In this document: one piece after another, positions 49,465-57,317 of the stretch
Layout of the letters: every line of letters starts with the position of its first letter
Numbering within the stretch: the first letter of the stretch is position 1
Source: Niabella sp.
GTDB taxonomy: Bacteria; Bacteroidota; Bacteroidia; Chitinophagales; Chitinophagaceae
Length of the DNA stretch: 64,000 nucleotides
NCBI GenBank assembly: GCA_027493055.1
Contig: JAPUDO010000011.1
Coordinates: 1 to 64,000 of the forward strand
Reading direction: 5' to 3'
Translations under genes and position numbers: made by a program
Notes under the pieces: model-generated
The model's database searches: none
What the model saw: only the letters and a program-made list of their open reading frames with translations
Told to the model about the DNA's origin: nothing

Positions 49465-52248
49465 ATGCGACTAAAGCTGCTTTGGTGTGGTTTATTATTA
49501 AGTATAGCAGGTGCTATACAGGCTCAAAAGTTAAGTGGAAAGGTAATAAATACCCAAAATGAACCTGTGGCTGGAGCCTCAATAAAAATCAGCAACACAA
49601 CCGCAGGAACTTCAACCAATCAAAATGGGATTTACAATATCCAGTTAAAAGCGGGGCAGCAATATGAAATAGAAGTATCCGCTATAGGGTATGAAACAAA
49701 AATAATCAGCGATGTAGAAATAAAATCTGCAACCGTAACTACCCTCGATGTGGTCCTGGAGGGCAAAGCGGCAAGTATGGAAGGTGTTGTAGTTAGTGCA
49801 AAGCGTACCACTGCCAGGATGGAAACAGCGGCATCTGTTATACAGTTTCAGAAAAACACCAATACGGTAGCTTCTGTGGTTTCGGCTGAAACCATCCGCC
49901 GCTCGCCCGACAAAAACACCGGTGATGTTTTAAAAAGAACACCAGGCGCGAGCTTACAGGATGGAAAATTCTTAATTGTGAGAGGTTTGGCCGACAGGTA
50001 TAACACGGCTATGCTCAATGGTATCCTGCTTACCAGCACCGAGCCTGACAGGAAAACCTTTGCTTTTAACCTCATCCCTTCTGCTATTATTGATAATATA
50101 ATTATTAATAAAGCGTTTGTTCCGGAGCATCCGGGTGAGTGGTCGGGAGGTTTGATACAGGTAAATACCAAAGACATTCCTAGCCGGAACTTTTTAAATG
50201 TCCAGATCGGTACCGGTTTTAACACCCAAACGGTTGGGAAAGATTTCTATAAATCGCCCGGGGGCAAGCTGGATTGGTTAGGTATTGATGATGGCACCAG
50301 GGCCCTGCCCACCTCTTACAAAACCAAAACACAGTTTGATGAATTGTCAAGAGAAGAAAAAACCGCTATTGGCAAAGAGCTACCTAATGCATGGGTAGCC
50401 AATAAAGTATCGGCGCCTATGGATGCTTCATTCCAGGTAAATGGCGGTGTAAATACAAAGTTGTTTGGTAAAACAGCCGGACTCACTTTAGGACTGAATT
50501 ACAACAAAAGCAACAGGTTTCAAAAGTTGCTGAACCGGCAAAATACTTTCAGTGGTACACAGTTTGACCAGAACTATAATTATTATGATGACCGCTACAA
50601 CCAGGAAGTGTCTGCCGGCGCCATTGCTGCAGCTTCTGTACAGCTGAACAATCTCAATAAAATTTCCATCAAATCTATTCTGAATGTAAATACACATAAC
50701 TATACCACAAACAGGAATGGAGATGACTATGCGAGGGGCAATGATGTTATGGCCAATGAGTTTACATTTAAACAGCATATTTTCTTCACTACCCAGCTTA
50801 TTGGTGAGCATAGTATTATAACACCGCTTAAATTAAGGTGGTATGGCGCTTTCAATATCCTGGATGCACAAAGCCCCGACCAGAAACGTATCCAGTACAC
50901 ACGCACTGCCGGTACACAAAACGCTTATTCCCTGCTGGTAGGCAACTCCTTATCACAGGAAAGCGGCAGCCGCATCTTCCAGGACCTGAGCGACTATATC
51001 TACACGGCCGGTGGCGACCTGTCGTATAACTTTAATGCTTTTGCCGGTAAACAAACCCTCAAAGGAGGTTATATGATCCAGGTAAAAGACCGCCTTTATG
51101 ATGCCAAACTATTTGCAAATTATTTACCAAGAGATAACGCCGCTTTAAGATTACAAACTGCCGACAGGATATTTGCGGCAGAGAACTTTGGTGATGGTTC
51201 TGCAACAAGCACCCTTTTTGCTTTTGACGCTATTAAAGGAAATAATTTCCGGTATATGGCTAACACTATTCTAAATGCCGGCTTTGTACAGTTTGACAAC
51301 CAGTTCTCAAAAGCCTTCAGGGTAGTATGGGGCGCACGCCTGGAGCATTACGACCAGCTGGTAGGAAGCGTCAGGCAGTCTGATCCCCGCCACATCCATT
51401 CAAAAATATTTGATGTACTGCCTGGCCTGAACGCAACTTACAAACTCAGCAATACCACCAACTTTCGGTTATCTGCCTCGCAAACAGTTATCCGTCCCGA
51501 GCTGCGCGAGCTTTCTTTCCTGAACCTGTATGATTTTGAGCTCAACGCATCCATCCAGGGTAACCCCTTACTGAAAAGATCCAAAAATACCAATGTGGAT
51601 ATAAGGTATGAGCTTTATCCTAGAGCAGGCGAGGTGTTTACAGCAGGGGTGTTCTATAAATTGTTTAAAGATCCTATTGAGCAAATGTTCAGCGAAGGCA
51701 GCGGCGGCGCCAGCACATTCAGCTTTCAAAACCCCCAGCAGGCCAATGCCTATGGAGTGGAAGCAGAGTACAGGAAACGCCTGGATTTTGTTGACTTATT
51801 GAAAAACTTCACTATACAGGCAAATGCTTCCTACATCTATAGCCGTGTAAAAGATTCAACATTCCAGATAGACAGGCCATTGCAGGGACAATCCCCTTAC
51901 TTAATCAATGTGGGGCTATTATACGATCATGAAGAAAAAGGCATAAATGCTACATTATTGTTTAACCAGATTGGCCATCGTATTTACCTGGTGGGAGACC
52001 TTACCGCAGGCGCCGGCTCTCCCGACATTTACGAAGCGCCACGACCTGTTCTTGATTTTCAGCTGGGTAAAAAAATACTGGATAAAAAAGCAGAAATAAG
52101 GTTAAATGTATCAGATCTTTTAAACCATACCCAGTACTTCTACCAGAACGCAACGGATAAAACAAGCTTTCAGAAAAATGAAGACGCGCTCCGCTTTACC
52201 AGGAAGTACGGAACCTCCTTCAGCATCTCATTTAATTATTCTTTATAA
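49465..52248 (+). CDS. TonB-dependent receptor with carboxypeptidase-like N-domain
   Basis: A 927-residue outer-membrane receptor, signal peptide 'MRLKLLWCGLLLSIAGAIQAQ'. The N-domain is 'LSGKVINTQNEPVAGASIKISNTTAGTSTNQNGIYNI'. The plug segment is 'EGVVVSAKRTTARMETAASVIQFQKNTNTVASVVSAETIRRSPDKNTGDVLKRTPG', followed by 'VRGLADRYNTAMLNGILLTSTEPDRKTFAFNLIPSAIIDNI'. It is not of SusC type and has no SusD partner. A -7-like TACACCTTTG lies just upstream at 49440-49449. It is followed 22 bp later by a lipoprotein gene. Proximity to the phosphate transporter hints at uptake of a phosphorus compound, which is inference. Confidence 0.92.
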   Translation: MRLKLLWCGLLLSIAGAIQAQKLSGKVINTQNEPVAGASIKISNTTAGTSTNQNGIYNIQLKAGQQYEIEVSAIGYETKIISDVEIKSATVTTLDVVLEGKAASMEGVVVSAKRTTARMETAASVIQFQKNTNTVASVVSAETIRRSPDKNTGDVLKRTPGASLQDGKFLIVRGLADRYNTAMLNGILLTSTEPDRKTFAFNLIPSAIIDNIIINKAFVPEHPGEWSGGLIQVNTKDIPSRNFLNVQIGTGFNTQTVGKDFYKSPGGKLDWLGIDDGTRALPTSYKTKTQFDELSREEKTAIGKELPNAWVANKVSAPMDASFQVNGGVNTKLFGKTAGLTLGLNYNKSNRFQKLLNRQNTFSGTQFDQNYNYYDDRYNQEVSAGAIAAASVQLNNLNKISIKSILNVNTHNYTTNRNGDDYARGNDVMANEFTFKQHIFFTTQLIGEHSIITPLKLRWYGAFNILDAQSPDQKRIQYTRTAGTQNAYSLLVGNSLSQESGSRIFQDLSDYIYTAGGDLSYNFNAFAGKQTLKGGYMIQVKDRLYDAKLFANYLPRDNAALRLQTADRIFAAENFGDGSATSTLFAFDAIKGNNFRYMANTILNAGFVQFDNQFSKAFRVVWGARLEHYDQLVGSVRQSDPRHIHSKIFDVLPGLNATYKLSNTTNFRLSASQTVIRPELRELSFLNLYDFELNASIQGNPLLKRSKNTNVDIRYELYPRAGEVFTAGVFYKLFKDPIEQMFSEGSGGASTFSFQNPQQANAYGVEAEYRKRLDFVDLLKNFTIQANASYIYSRVKDSTFQIDRPLQGQSPYLINVGLLYDHEEKGINATLLFNQIGHRIYLVGDLTAGAGSPDIYEAPRPVLDFQLGKKILDKKAEIRLNVSDLLNHTQYFYQNATDKTSFQKNEDALRFTRKYGTSFSISFNYSL

Positions 52249-52270
52249 ATAAAATCTAAAATATACGAAA

Positions 52271-53740
52271 ATGAAAAAAAATATCCTTTTACTGACTGTA
52301 CTTGCAATGCTTACTATTGTAAGCTGCCGGAAAATAGAGATTGATGGGAATCCTGGGGGGTTTGGAAACGGGAACGGCAATGGTAATGGAAACGGTAATG
52401 GAAACGGCGGTGGTAATTCCGTTGTTCTTTCAGGCAGGATTACTACAAGCACAACCTTAAAAAAAGGAGATAATAATATATTGAAGGGAAAAGTATACAT
52501 TGCCAACGGGGCAACACTTACTATAGAAAAAGGTGCTACTGTAAAAGGTAATTATACCGGGTCTGATGTTGCCGTTTTGATAATAACAAGGGGCGCTAAA
52601 CTTATTGCAGATGGCACTCAGGAAGAGCCGATCGTATTCACTTCTTCCTCTCCCACTCCGCAATCCGGCGATTGGGGCGGTATTGTTCTTTGCGGAAAAG
52701 CTGCGGTAAACAGCAGCTACAATGGCACCAACGGGCTGTTCCAGGTAGAGGGAGAGATTGACAATGCTAACGGCGATGGTCTTGCCGGTAGCGGCGATGC
52801 CGTAGCTCCTGCCCCTGTAAATGATGATAACTCCGGTATTTTGCGCTATGTACGCATTGAGTATGCAGGATATGCGTTTCAACCGGATAAGGAAGTGAAC
52901 AGCCTTACTATGGCAGCGGTAGGCAGCGGCACCACTATTGATCACGTGCAGGTTACTTATGCCAAAGATGATGCTTTTGAATGGTTTGGTGGCTCGGTAA
53001 ACTGTAAATACCTTATTGCCTATAAAACACAGGACGATGATTTTGACAGCGATAACGGGTATAGCGGAAGTGTGCAGTTTGGCCTGATCGTTCGGGATTC
53101 TGCAATTGCCGACATTTCCAAATCGGAAGCATTTGAAAGTGATAATAACAGCAGCGGCAGTGCGGCAACGCCTCAAACCAGCGCTGTGTTCTGCAATGTT
53201 TCAGCCTTTGGTCCTTCGGCTAAATTAACCAGCGTTCCCAATTCTAATTATTTAGGCGCTGCTGTGCAGATCAGGAGGAACTCTTCCATTTCTATTTTCA
53301 ACTCTGCATTTGTAGGATGGCCCGTGGGTATTCAAATAAACGCCTCGCAGGGTAATACCGATTTAAATATCCAGGCCGGTAAATCAAAACTGAGCGGCAT
53401 CCTGATTGCAGGAGCCTCTAAAAAAGCCATTGAGTTTATTGCGGGTACAGGAAGCGCATACACCGAAGCTTCTCTTACTGATTGGTTTACATCAAATACA
53501 AAAAATAAAATTCTGACAACCGTAGATGATATCAGGTACACAAGGCCGTTTGACTATACTAACCCCGACTGGCAGCCATTTGGGAATTCACCTGTTGTAA
53601 TACCTTCTGCCTCAAACGATTATTTTGATGACCCAATTATAAAAGCACGTCCTTTTATTACTAAGGTTGATTTTATTGGCGGTATTGCTCCTTCGGGCGC
53701 TGATGCAAACTGGCACAAAGGATGGACCAGGTTTAACTAA
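52271..53740 (+). CDS. Lipoprotein with Gly-Asn linker and beta-helix-like domain
   Basis: A 489-residue lipoprotein (lipobox 'MLTIVSCRK', Cys19). A 20-residue Gly-Asn linker (codons at 52361-52417, repeats of GGN AAY) leads to a beta-rich domain: 'GRITTSTTLKKGDNNILKGKVYIANGATLTIEKGATVKGNYTGS...GAKLIADGTQEEPIVFTSSSPTPQSGDWGGIVLCGKA', typical of right-handed parallel repeats. 'DDAFEWFGGSVNCKYLIAYKTQDDDFDSDNGYSG' is a distinctive Asp-rich block, probably for metal binding. I recall proteins with this block paired with TonB receptors of the preceding type in many Bacteroidota, but no function is known to me. A terminator follows. Confidence 0.82.
   Translation: MKKNILLLTVLAMLTIVSCRKIEIDGNPGGFGNGNGNGNGNGNGNGGGNSVVLSGRITTSTTLKKGDNNILKGKVYIANGATLTIEKGATVKGNYTGSDVAVLIITRGAKLIADGTQEEPIVFTSSSPTPQSGDWGGIVLCGKAAVNSSYNGTNGLFQVEGEIDNANGDGLAGSGDAVAPAPVNDDNSGILRYVRIEYAGYAFQPDKEVNSLTMAAVGSGTTIDHVQVTYAKDDAFEWFGGSVNCKYLIAYKTQDDDFDSDNGYSGSVQFGLIVRDSAIADISKSEAFESDNNSSGSAATPQTSAVFCNVSAFGPSAKLTSVPNSNYLGAAVQIRRNSSISIFNSAFVGWPVGIQINASQGNTDLNIQAGKSKLSGILIAGASKKAIEFIAGTGSAYTEASLTDWFTSNTKNKILTTVDDIRYTRPFDYTNPDWQPFGNSPVVIPSASNDYFDDPIIKARPFITKVDFIGGIAPSGADANWHKGWTRFN
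52361..52417 (+). repeat. Hexanucleotide repeat coding a (Gly-Asn)n linker
   Basis: Around nine in-frame GGN-AAY units encode GNGNGNGN. Codon choice alternates between units (AAC/AAT, GGA/GGG/GGC/GGT), so the repeat is old enough to have diverged or is selected for flexibility. Length change by slippage would keep the frame. Confidence 0.8.
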
Positions 53741-53767
53741 TAAGAACGTATTAAATATTTTTTCCGG

Positions 53768-53798
53768 GGCTGTCTGTTACATATAGGCAGCCTTTTTT
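53768..53798 (+). terminator. Intrinsic terminator after the lipoprotein gene
   Basis: An 8-bp stem GGCTGTCT/AGGCAGCC (one G-U pair) with a loop of 9 nt, then TTTTTT. It separates the receptor-lipoprotein pair from the next gene. Confidence 0.82.
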
Positions 53799-53994
53799 AT
53801 TTGCTGTGGATGCCTGTATCTGCGCTCATAAATAAAGAATCTGTTCATTAAAACATAACAGTTATTTAGCAGTTCATGATTATTTCTTGTTAAAAAATGC
53901 GCCGTTCTAAACCATAAAGTACGAAGAACGTCTTATCAGTGTAAAATATTTTGCTGAAAAATCCGTTTTACTACAAATTGACAGGCACAGGTTT

Positions 53995-55173
53995 ATGATA
54001 AGAAGGAATAGCGCACTTGTTTTAATTATTTTGATGCTTGCCCAGACCAGGCTGTTGGCCCAGCCGCCCCATATTCAGAAAACTGCTGAATGGTTTCAAA
54101 AAGGATTTTATATACTTAACCCCGCACTGGCAAAGAACGGGCAGGAAATAGCATTTGTGCGGCAGCTGAGCGGGAAAGACAGCACTGTGGGCAACAGTAG
54201 TTTTTGGGATGGAGTAAAAGACAATTATCTTTCAAAGAACGATATGCCGGCCAGGCTTTACGACCCGGTAATTACTATGTACAATTTCTCCGGAAAACAA
54301 TTGTCTTTGATAGATTACGGCTGGTCTCCCGCATTTTCAGTAAATGATAACAGGCTGGCCTATGCTTACCAGTTTCAGCCGCTTCAAAGGCAGGACAGGC
54401 TGTATGCCGATGCATATAAAGGAAATACCATCAGGGTTTTTAATAAAGCTACGCATAAGACAGAAGAAGTAGCAAAGCCCCTCGGCAATTACCTGCTTGA
54501 TCCTTTTTTTGCAGATTCTTTAACCATTGTTTATAAAGCCGGCGATAAAGTTAACGGCCCTTACGGAGCGGCTATATCCGTGAGCCAGGTAGATGTTGTT
54601 ACCAAAAAAACAAAGCTTATCAGGCAACCGGGTATAAAATACCGTATGTATGAGCTTATAGGTGAGCCCTCTCTGGTCAATAAAAAGCTGGCTTACGTGG
54701 TTTACAGTCCTGCCGATTCAGGAACTGGTATGGCAAATGGGTATCACCACCTGCTATTAAGCGAAAAAGATACCATTCAAAACTTTGGCATACGCAGGTT
54801 TACCAATCTTGCTTACAAGTTTGCCTTAGATCCCAACAACAACCTGCTGTTTTTAGATGATGCGCCTCTTTGGACGGAAGATACCAGCTACCTTGCTGTT
54901 TACCGGAATGATAAACTGGTAGAAAGCAGGCCCTTACCTTTTAATTACAGCAAGGCCTGGTTAAGCCCTGGCGGCAAATACATGCTTTATCTTACCCAGG
55001 AAAAGGAAGCGTATGTAGTAAATATAAAAGACTTTAGCAAAACAAAAATAAACCTGCCGCAAAAAGAAATACTTGTTGCTGCCTGGAGCGCCGGTGAGGA
55101 TTGCCTGGCAGTAGTACAGAGTCATGAAAGTTATACTGGTACTGATAAGCTGCTGATATTCAGCATCAGGTAG
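53995..55173 (+). CDS. Secreted beta-propeller-like protein, function unknown
   Basis: A 392-residue protein with signal peptide 'RNSALVLIILMLAQTRLLAQ'. The body is a series of WD40/TolB-like strands: 'NPALAKNGQEIAFVRQL', 'YGWSPAFSVNDNRLAYAYQF', 'IRVFNKATHKTEEVAKPLG', 'YSKAWLSPGGKYMLYLTQ', 'VAAWSAGEDCLAVVQSHESYTGTDKLLIFSIR'. This is typical of six- or seven-bladed propellers acting as binding platforms. No peptidase domain follows, unlike DPP-IV-type enzymes. It lies in its own transcription unit after a terminator and faces a convergent envelope-stress-type operon. No specific family was recognised. Confidence 0.7.
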   Translation: MIRRNSALVLIILMLAQTRLLAQPPHIQKTAEWFQKGFYILNPALAKNGQEIAFVRQLSGKDSTVGNSSFWDGVKDNYLSKNDMPARLYDPVITMYNFSGKQLSLIDYGWSPAFSVNDNRLAYAYQFQPLQRQDRLYADAYKGNTIRVFNKATHKTEEVAKPLGNYLLDPFFADSLTIVYKAGDKVNGPYGAAISVSQVDVVTKKTKLIRQPGIKYRMYELIGEPSLVNKKLAYVVYSPADSGTGMANGYHHLLLSEKDTIQNFGIRRFTNLAYKFALDPNNNLLFLDDAPLWTEDTSYLAVYRNDKLVESRPLPFNYSKAWLSPGGKYMLYLTQEKEAYVVNIKDFSKTKINLPQKEILVAAWSAGEDCLAVVQSHESYTGTDKLLIFSIR

Positions 55174-55180
55174 TGTTTTA

Positions 55181-55591
55181 TTACCGGCGTTTGTGTAAAG
55201 AAGGCTCAATTTCGCCCTTCCATTTTTTATATTGTTCTTCTGTGAGCTCTTTTTTCAGTCGTTTATCCCTCTCATCTATAAGGGCTTCATTCTTTTTTCT
55301 TACACTTTGAAAATCCTGCCCCGCCAAACCCTGTGCTAAACCAGATGCCGGGGCCGGTCTTTGGATATTATTTTTTATTTTTTGCTGACCCTGGTAAAAT
55401 GTGCTGAAAATATCTTCAATAACGCTGTGCTTCTCCTTATCAAGTTTAAACGCCTCATCTAATCTTTCAACCGCCAGCGTAACTTTGGCTTTAACCTCGT
55501 CTTTATCAGAGCTGGTCTGGGCCAGCACCGAACCCGTTCCTGAAATCAGGAATAAGCAAACAGCGAAAAAAAAGGTTTTGGTTTTCATCAT
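55181..55591 (-). CDS. Small periplasmic helical protein, last gene of the ECF sigma operon
   Basis: A 136-residue protein from the double ATG 55591/55588, signal peptide 'KTKTFFFAVCLFLISGTGSVLAQ'. The mature part is highly charged and helical ('VKAKVTLAVERLDEAFKLDKEKHSVIEDIFSTFYQGQQKIKNN...RKKNEALIDERDKRLKKELTEEQYKKWKGEIEP'). The LTEEQYKKW-type motif is common in small CpxP/Spy-like and DUF4890-like periplasmic proteins of Bacteroidota. It lies downstream of sigma, anti-sigma-like and another such protein. A ten-G tract sits about 40 bp upstream of the start. Role is probably envelope-stress sensing or chaperoning. Confidence 0.7.
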   Translation of the reverse strand: MMKTKTFFFAVCLFLISGTGSVLAQTSSDKDEVKAKVTLAVERLDEAFKLDKEKHSVIEDIFSTFYQGQQKIKNNIQRPAPASGLAQGLAGQDFQSVRKKNEALIDERDKRLKKELTEEQYKKWKGEIEPSLHKRR

Positions 55592-55629
55592 TGTTTTTTG
55601 TAGGACACCCTGCACTAACAAATTTCCTT

Positions 55630-55639
55630 GGGGGGGGGG
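55630..55639. repeat. Homopolymeric G10 (C10 on the coding strand) tract
   Basis: Ten consecutive G on the plus strand lie 39-48 bp upstream of the minus-strand ATG at 55591, in the gap after the preceding gene's stop at 55715. Such a long G/C run is slippage-prone and lies where it could affect a promoter or leader. Confidence 0.85.
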
Positions 55640-55714
55640 TATATGTATCATGCTTTTCATTTGTAAGACTTTACTATAAGAGGGTAAAATCCCGCAAAAG
55701 TTGCAAATCTGTAA

Positions 55715-56221
55715 TTATTTCTCTTTCGGCGGGGGAGGGGGCGCATCGCCCGGTTTTTTAGATTTTCCTTTATTGATCATGTTTCTTATTAATGAATCAT
55801 ACACCGGTCTCTGTTCGGGAGTGCATATTTTCCGGGTAGCCCTTACATGCTTATAAAGATTGATTTCTACCTGCTTTTGTAATCCGCCAATAGAATCCGC
55901 CAGTTTTTCTATAACAGAATCAGGAGTGCCTTCCTGCCTGTTGAGGTCAAGTATGGTGTTTTTAACAGAGAGTATCTCATCCATTTTACGTTTAGCATCA
56001 TCCCAGTAAGTTTTCCTGAGTTCGGTGAACCGGGTTACCTGCTCATCGTTAAATCCTACCTTGTTACGCAGTGCGGTAACAAACCCGTCCTTGTCTTTGC
56101 TTTTTTGTTCGGGTTTCTTTTTAGGGCAACACAAGAAATAACCCACTACCAGTATATTGGTTAGTAACAGCAGGATAATGATAAATACAAGTACCTTATT
56201 AACGGAGCGGCTTTGGGTCAT
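55715..56221 (-). CDS. Membrane-anchored periplasmic heavy-metal-sensor/CpxP-like protein
   Basis: A 168-residue protein with a single N-terminal TM helix ('VNKVLVFIIILLLLTNILVVGYFLCC') and a charged helical periplasmic domain: 'LRNKVGFNDEQVTRFTELRKTYWDDAKRKMDEILSVKNTILDLN...CTPEQRPVYDSLIRNMI'. This matches the layout of periplasmic heavy-metal sensor / CpxP-Spy-type proteins, where an N-terminal helix pair is followed by '(L/C)TPEQ'. The C-terminus is a short Pro/Lys tail. Its start overlaps closely with the anti-sigma-like gene (6-bp gap), so it is probably regulated with the ECF sigma factor. Confidence 0.78.
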   Translation of the reverse strand: MTQSRSVNKVLVFIIILLLLTNILVVGYFLCCPKKKPEQKSKDKDGFVTALRNKVGFNDEQVTRFTELRKTYWDDAKRKMDEILSVKNTILDLNRQEGTPDSVIEKLADSIGGLQKQVEINLYKHVRATRKICTPEQRPVYDSLIRNMINKGKSKKPGDAPPPPPKEK

Positions 56222-56227
56222 GAATAT

Positions 56228-56569
56228 TTATTGATTAACATATTGATTAACATCGCTAACTGCCAGTATATAATTGTCATTCTGCAAAACATCGGAAGTA
56301 AGGTTTGCGGATGCAACAGAAGGCACGGTAGTTTCCTGTTGCTTATAATCAGAAGTAAATACGGTGTACACATTAGCCGTTAAAACAGCTGATAAACAGG
56401 CAAAAGCAACAACAGGACGTGCAAAAAAACCAACAGCGCGAGCCAGGAAGGTATTTTCTTCCCGGATTCTTGCCATAACACGGGTGTACATAAAAGGACG
56501 GGCATTGGCTCGACTTATTCCATCAAGGCTGCTTAAAATGTCATCTATTTCGGTGCTGGATCTTTTCAT
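56228..56569 (-). CDS. Probable anti-sigma-like membrane protein
   Basis: A 113-residue protein with a ~45-residue cytoplasmic N-terminus ('SSTEIDDILSSLDGISRANARPFMYTRVMARIREE'), one TM helix ('VVAFACLSAVLTANVYTVFT') and a short periplasmic tail. The layout and the position between an ECF sigma gene (131 bp upstream) and a CpxP-like gene (6 bp downstream) suggest an anti-sigma factor. It lacks the zinc-binding HxxxCxxC motif of ZAS anti-sigma factors, so the mechanism would be different. The call is from context. Confidence 0.65.
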   Translation of the reverse strand: MKRSSTEIDDILSSLDGISRANARPFMYTRVMARIREENTFLARAVGFFARPVVAFACLSAVLTANVYTVFTSDYKQQETTVPSVASANLTSDVLQNDNYILAVSDVNQYVNQ

Positions 56570-56700
56570 CCGTTATAACTTTATATTTTTATAATTGCCC
56601 TGGCACACATTGCATAAGCACTTTTTATAAAAGAAATTTCTCATGCACATCTCAGTATTTTGACGTTATTTTTTTATTTTTCTTGTAAAATAATCTTTTT

Positions 56701-57258
56701 TTAACCTTCTAATATTTTTCTCAGGTTATTTTTTGCCCTGTGCAGCAACGACTCAATGGCCGAGATGGTAGTTCCCATGATCTCGCTGATTTCCTGGTAA
56801 CTGCGTCCTTCTACCTTACTTAAAATAAATGCAACTCTTTGGTTATCAGGAAGCTTATCAACTGCTTTAAACAAAATGGCTGCGCGCTCTTTCTTATCCA
56901 GAACCACACCGGGATGATTAAAATCTGGTGGATTGATCTCTACCTGGGCATCTTCTCCAAAAATACTTTTTACAAACCCAAATCTTTTTTTACGCTTCTT
57001 TTTACGTTCATGGTCAAGCGATTTTGTAGTAGCGATCCGATACAACCAGGTAGAGAATTTGGATTCTCCCTTAAATGAATGAACAGACTGGTACACCTGT
57101 ACAAATACTTCCTGGGTCAGGTCTTCTGCATCCTCTTCACTTTTAACGATACTGAGACAGGTATTGTACACCATATTCTGATATGTGTCTACAATATATT
57201 TAAAAGCAGTCTGATCTCCCTGCTTTAAACGCTCTACCAGTATATCCTCGCTGACCAA
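56701..57258 (-). CDS. ECF-type RNA polymerase sigma factor
   Basis: A 185-residue sigma-70 factor. Region 2 is 'GDQTAFKYIVDTYQNMVYNTCLSIVKSEEDAEDLTQEVFVQVYQSVHSFKGESKFSTWLYRIATTKSLDHERKKKRKK'. Region 4 is 'DKLPDNQRVAFILSKVEGRSYQEISEIMGTTISAIESLLHRAKNNLRKIL', with a clear HTH. The frame begins with a TTG at 57258; there is no in-frame ATG nearby, and the frame stays open further upstream, so the true start may be TTG or another alternative codon. It lies 59 bp after a large outer-membrane protein gene on the same strand and upstream of anti-sigma-like and CpxP-like genes, probably an envelope-stress operon. Confidence 0.93.
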   Translation of the reverse strand: MVSEDILVERLKQGDQTAFKYIVDTYQNMVYNTCLSIVKSEEDAEDLTQEVFVQVYQSVHSFKGESKFSTWLYRIATTKSLDHERKKKRKKRFGFVKSIFGEDAQVEINPPDFNHPGVVLDKKERAAILFKAVDKLPDNQRVAFILSKVEGRSYQEISEIMGTTISAIESLLHRAKNNLRKILEG

Positions 57259-57317
57259 AAGCTTTTGTTTTGATAAAATTTCTGTCAGCGATATTACTAC
57301 ATTTTTGGCATTTATTT

